The translations under genes were made by a program, and so were the position numbers. A stretch of DNA of 64,000 bases, from NCBI RefSeq assembly GCF_029784155.1, contig NC_073691.1:62075746-62139745 (forward strand). Reading direction: 5' to 3'. How positions within the stretch are numbered: position 1 is the stretch's first letter; every line of letters starts with the position of its first letter. Positions 60,328-64,000 of this stretch are shown in pieces. This DNA is from Uranotaenia lowii (lineage: Eukaryota > Arthropoda > Insecta > Diptera > Culicidae). Below the pieces are notes generated by a model. It was not told the origin of the DNA. It saw nothing but the letters and a program-made list of their open reading frames with translations, and ran no database searches.

Positions 60328-60951
60328 AGGGTGGCAATGGATATGTGGGGAAAATTTCATGAACGAATATTTAAAACCTACAATACATTTGTTACCTGTG
60401 CAAAATTTCAGCTTAATCGGACTTGTTTTAGGGGTGCCTCAAAGCTCTCAATGTTTCGGTTTTTTTTCACCGTCAATAATCGTCAAAGGGGGAACACTAA
60501 AGAAAATCCGGGAAATCGAAATTTAAATTTTGATGCCAAATGATTTAGAAATACATAAAGCGTTTAGATCTGGTTTAAGCTACTCCTTACTCAAAAATCG
60601 ACTCTCTGGGACTTTTTCGGAGAATCGACTTAGTCCTTAAAAGTCGGTTTTTGGGCAATTTTTTTTTAGAACACCAGATCTCGAAAATTCGAGCATTTCT
60701 AAGTCATTTGGCGTCAAAATTCAAATTTCTATTTTCTGGATTTCCTTTGGTACCAAACAGGGTACCAAAGGAAATCCGGAAAATCAAAATTTTTGAGGGT
60801 AAAAAAACTTAAACTTTGAGCACTTAGAGGCACCCCTAAATCAAGTCTGATTGAGCTGAAATTTAGCACAGGTCAGTTTTTTTAGGGCAAATTTACAGAA
60901 TGCATATGGTCGGTTTGCGAAATTCCACATAGCCCTTTTGGCTGCCACCCT
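60328..60951. mobile_element. Foldback element with ~200-bp inverted arms
   Basis: AGGGTGGCA at 60328 is mirrored by TGCCACCCT ending at 60951. Reading inward, the arms keep matching (for example GTGCAAAATTTCAGCTTAATC on the left against the GTGCTAAATTTCAGCTCAATC reverse complement on the right, then TTTAGGGGTGCCTC on both). A further near-perfect 24-bp palindrome sits at 60731-60784. No ORF is recognised and no target-site duplication is obvious. Confidence 0.75.
60731..60784. repeat. Palindrome with 24-bp arms around GGTACC
   Basis: The arms 60731-60754 and 60761-60784 are reverse complements with one mismatch and a 6-base loop (AAACAG). The innermost part is TTTCCTTTGGTACC / GGTACCAAAGGAAA. 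Confidence 0.9.
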
Positions 60952-60967
60952 GTCACCTGTAGGTATA

Positions 60968-61318
60968 TATGCACACTGCCGACCAAAAGTTTGGGATGAC
61001 CCCTTTCAAAAACACGAAAATTTTGATCGGCCATATCTCAGTCATCTTATGACATATTGCAATTCTTTAGATCTCATTCGAAAGATCGTGAGCAATACCT
61101 TTTTTGTAAGTTTTACCAAAAAATGCACTTAAAATTCAAACCTCTTCATCTCAAGGTGGGGTGGACCAAATTTAAAAATTCGAGTGCATTCGAATTTGTT
61201 TTATACTTATCAAAACACATTTGTTAAATTTTATGCAAGTAATTTGAAATGTAATTAAAATAAATAAAATAGCTTCTGAAGTTATCGTCTAAATGTTTGG
61301 CATCACCTCGCAGTGTAG
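60968..61318. mobile_element. Small Tc1-like MITE with GACCAAAAGTTTGGG ends
   Basis: Left end CACACTGCCGACCAAAAGTTT and right end (reverse complement CACTGCGAGGTGATGCCAAAC) are imperfect inverted partners. A further CGGCCAAAAGTTTGGGGTCA lies just outside at about 61327, perhaps the end of a second copy. Ends of this type are typical of mosquito Tc1/mariner relics. The interior is AT-rich and non-coding. Confidence 0.5.
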
Positions 61319-61663
61319 TGCAACGGCCAAAAGTTTGGGGTCAGTCTTCTAAAACATGCATTTTAATTTCACGCGTTTCTCTGTTATCAAACAACGTATT
61401 GTTTATCTGGTAAGCTGATTTGGAAGCTAATGAGTTGAACTTGCTTACGGATATTTAGTTGAATTATTTTTGAAGACTAACTTCATCAAACCTTTAGCTA
61501 AACTTTGATCATTTTGTAATAGAAAAAAAAAACTAAGGCTTTCGGTTGCCCATAATAAAAAAAAATGTAAGATTTAGTTTATCGTGTTTTTAATTTTCTG
61601 GCAACAAATTTACCCAACCTTCCTCTTACAATTTATGGTTCGAATATGGCAAGAAATCGACTT
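61319..61663. other. Start of the eIF4E-like intron (minus strand)
   Basis: Downstream of the donor at 61664-61665 on the minus strand the DNA is AT-rich and non-coding. It includes another CCAAAAGTTTGGGG word near 61327. No acceptor/exon continuing the eIF4E C-terminus was recognised here. Confidence 0.4.
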
Positions 61664-61665
61664 AC

Positions 61666-62196
61666 AGCTTTCTCCGGCATCGGCGCGTCCCGGTTCATGA
61701 CAGTGGAGGTCCAAATCGCAATTTTATTCATCTTCGGGCGAACATCCACGACGGCACCGCAAATTTCTTCAGGATTATCGAAAACCTCGCCAATTCGACA
61801 CCATATCGTATCCAGCCAATATTTGTCCAATTCGTGGTGCTGCTGCCGGGGCACGTTGATCACCCACCGGCCGCCGCGGAAATTCTTCTCGTCTTCCCAC
61901 ATGGGGCGGATGCCCTGCTTGAACAGCGAACAATCGCCCCCGGTCTTCAGGTCCGACGGGCTCTTGATGTGGTTGTATGATTTCCAGAAGTCCTCAACGG
62001 CACCGACGGTGGCCACCTCGTTCAGGTTGCCTCCCCACGATTTGTTCTTTTCCGGTTCCTGATACCAGAGCGTCCAATGGAATTGCAGCGGATGCTTGAT
62101 GCGGCTTTCCGGATCGACGATGCCGTCCTGGTCGGTATGATTTTGCTCGGTGCTCTCCGGTCGTTGCACAATCTCCTCCTTGGTTTTGCCACCCAT
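61666..62196 (-). CDS. eIF4E-family cap-binding protein, first large coding exon
   Basis: The product binds the 5' m7G cap of mRNA and recruits eIF4G in cytoplasmic translation initiation. The ATG at 62196 (MGGKTKEEIV) is chosen because it is the first in-frame ATG; the frame extends upstream only through GTG before a TGA. The exon gives 177 residues: HPL at 35-37, W54 and W100-E101 (cap-stacking tryptophans and the base-pairing Glu), W71 in VEDFW (eIF4G/4E-BP docking), then R153, K155, K158 (phosphate contacts) and W162. All key residues of a class I eIF4E are present. GCT|GTAAGT at the 3' end is a perfect donor (phase 0 after A177), so the last ~45-50 residues lie in another exon not identified here. 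The sequence diverges from the main insect eIF4E and may be a paralogue. Confidence 0.9.
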
Positions 62197-62420
62197 GATC
62201 GCAAATCGGGGACCGGGAAATTTGCTTCGCTGGGGCTTTTCGCGGGAAATCAGCCACACTTCTCTATTTGGCGGAAAACTGCCATGACGTTTTACCACTC
62301 ATTTGCACGCTTAACGTCGTTTTTTTTTCCCCAAAAATGGGTTTTTTTACCTTACACATTTCTTCCTTGATCCTCAGTTTTGGTTAAAAAACAATACGCT
62401 CGTATTGTTTTATGCAACGG
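62197..62420 (-). promoter_or_regulatory. 5' flank/UTR of the eIF4E-like gene with a palindrome
   Basis: This is the upstream region of the minus-strand ATG. A near-perfect palindrome with 11-bp arms (AAAACAATACG, 62388-62398, and CGTATTGTTTT, 62401-62411) lies about 190-215 bases upstream of the start codon. A proximal promoter role is inferred from position only. No TATA box or initiator was assigned. Confidence 0.3.
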
Positions 62421-62714
62421 GTGGGTTATTGAATCAAACTTGTTGCCTAAATTGCTCTTTCATATCATTGCTCAAACTAATCAAAATTCAAATGTTACAA
62501 TTTTCTGATAATTTTCACCAAATAGTCCGACTGTTAAAAAAAACATGCAAATTTGTTTCGACCATAACTTAATTGTCTTACAAGTTATTGTAAGACTGTT
62601 TAACCGTTATCAATAAAATTATATGAAAACATTGAAAGTGGAAAAGAAATATAGCTTAAAACATAAATATGCGCATTAAGCCGGCCCGGTTTCAGAAATC
62701 GGCTATTTTGACTA
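62421..62714. other. AT-rich flank, nothing recognised
   Basis: No feature recognised between the putative eIF4E-like promoter and the TIR element. Confidence 0.4.
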
Positions 62715-63676
62715 CCGTAAACTTGGCGAACTTTGATCAGCAGGGTAACTTTGATCAACATGAAATTTTTGCTGATAATCATCATTAACTATGTGTAAAG
62801 TTTAAATATCTGAAAACTATTTACTACGTTTGAAAGCCTATGAATAGATTTATAAATAAGCTTTATTTGGTATTTATTAAGAGATTTTTTATATTACTTT
62901 AAATTTAATTTTAAAATCTAAAAATATCTCGTTTTTTTTAATCCTCACAAACAAACATCTCTCCTGATCAAATTTAAGCATTTAGGAGCAAATGTGTTGT
63001 TCCATGTGAAAGTTCAACTTATTTCATGGTTTAGGTTTAGTTTAAGTGTTATTTTTATGATCATTTGATGAAAAATTTTGGATATTGAAACAAATCGGTC
63101 ATTTTTCATGAAAAATCCCGTATAGTAAAAATGGCTGAAAACAGTGAAAACCCTATTACATGGTTAAGTTTGAAGAAAAAAAGAACATGGGAACAGTGCG
63201 AGAACTTAGGGAATTGCATGAAGATAAAATATCATTTGGTTTTGAGGGCAAAAAATATTGAGAAATGTTTATAATTTTTGCCCCTAAATGTATGCAGCTA
63301 CATGGTCCATCTTTTGAAAATATTTGTTTTTGAAAAAAAAAAACGTTGAAAAATTCAATTGATTCCCAACGCATCTTAGTGATTCACGGGCTTGGGCAAA
63401 ATTGTTCTTCGATTCTTCAGCAATAAAACGTAGCTTGGAGAGGCTGTAAGATTTTTGATCATGAAAAGAACTTTTCCCATACTTAATTCCAAACCAACAG
63501 CCCATTTTAACACAGCCCATTTCAAATACTAGATCCACCAAAATTTGCACAGTTGTTATTGGGCACAAGAGGAACCCAAAACCGTGTGATACACTTTTGT
63601 TCCGATTCTGATCAGTCGTACACTCATTTATGATGATCAAAGATACCCCGGTGATCGAAGTAGCCAAAGTTTACGA
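62715..63676. mobile_element. TA-flanked TIR element with CTTTGATCA motifs
   Basis: The left end CCGTAAACTTGGCGAACTTT and the right end (reverse complement TCGTAAACTTTGGCTACTTC) are imperfect inverted repeats, each followed inward by GGGTA(A/T)CTTTGATCA. TA lies outside both (62713-62714 and 63677-63678). The ~962-bp interior has only short frames, including 127 codons on the minus strand at 63284-63667, with no recognised domain. Probably non-autonomous. Confidence 0.65.
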
Positions 63677-63678
63677 TA

Positions 63679-64000
63679 CTCCAAGTTGAATATTTGACTC
63701 GGTCGTACAATGACCTTTTGCCCACATATGCATTGCATTTGATGATTTTTATGAATCCTTCAACCGGATATTTTTTTTCGGAAAATATAAAACTCAAACC
63801 GTGATACAGCCTTTGCGTGGATTATTTGTTCTTATTAAAGTGTTGAGAAACAAAAAAAGGTAGTGTTAAAAACAATTTCCGATGCAAAACTGGTTTTTTG
63901 CCTCTCCTAAAAAAAGTCTTAAAATCCTATAGGGGAACTGGGCATAAAATGCGCAGTCGGGACAAGATGCGCCACCATCAGTATTTCAGTAAACAAACAT
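63679..64000. other. AT-rich end of window with a truncated repeat start
   Basis: Near 63930-63975 the words GGGGAACTGGGCATAAAATG and GGGACAAGATGCGCC resemble the start of another mosquito TIR element. The window ends before a second terminus could be seen. Confidence 0.3.

Noticed and set aside
62197..62298. Upstream extension of the eIF4E-like frame from a GTG
   Set aside because: GTG start directly after a TGA and no homology. The first ATG at 62196 is preferred.
63930..64000. Complete TIR element at the end of the window
   Set aside because: Only one possible terminus is inside the window, so it cannot be established.

Overview
This window looks like dipteran nuclear DNA, most likely from a mosquito. 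The evidence is AT-rich sequence, insect-type exons with GT-AG splice signals (an eIF4E-family exon and an integrin alpha exon), and many terminal inverted repeat (TIR) elements, tRNA-derived SINEs and non-LTR remnants of a kind familiar from culicid genomes. The species assignment is inference; no search was possible. Two runs of exactly 500 N (10875-11374 and 46428-46927) are assembly gaps.

Layout. 1-12 kb is intergenic and full of DNA elements: a TA-flanked TIR element (387-2697) with a complete non-autonomous Helitron (853-2345) nested in it, a foldback element (6637-7215), a 17-bp-arm hairpin (7970-8021), and the first of two copies of one TIR family (8461-9792). 12.4-14.3 kb holds a 5'-truncated, inactivated Jockey-like LINE. 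15.2-24.9 kb holds the second copy of the TIR family, two further TA-flanked TIR elements (18541-19213, 19255-21839) and an LTR-like repeat with nine ~79-bp tandem units. 27.4-31.6 kb is a ~4.2 kb satellite of the 9-mer GTAATTTTT. 34.4-37.2 kb holds a broken pogo/Tigger-type transposase, followed by a SINE with perfect 12-bp target-site duplications (37727-37910). 40.2-44.7 kb combines SINE-like copies with a second satellite of 13-bp units (41.7-43.9 kb) that is split by ~465 bp of unique sequence. 44.7-54 kb is AT-rich DNA with little recognisable content.

The only convincing host coding sequence lies in the last 10 kb, all on the minus strand. It consists of an integrin alpha exon (54969-55017, possibly another at 54295-54343) and one large exon of an eIF4E-family cap-binding protein (61666-62196). 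Between them is a ~3.55 kb minus-strand Helitron (56476-60030). Its GC-rich core contains an exon-like segment with strong splice sites, which suggests capture of a host gene fragment.

Most long open frames here are artefacts of the 9-bp and 13-bp satellites or of N runs. The rest of the window is read as intron or intergenic DNA built from nested mobile elements.
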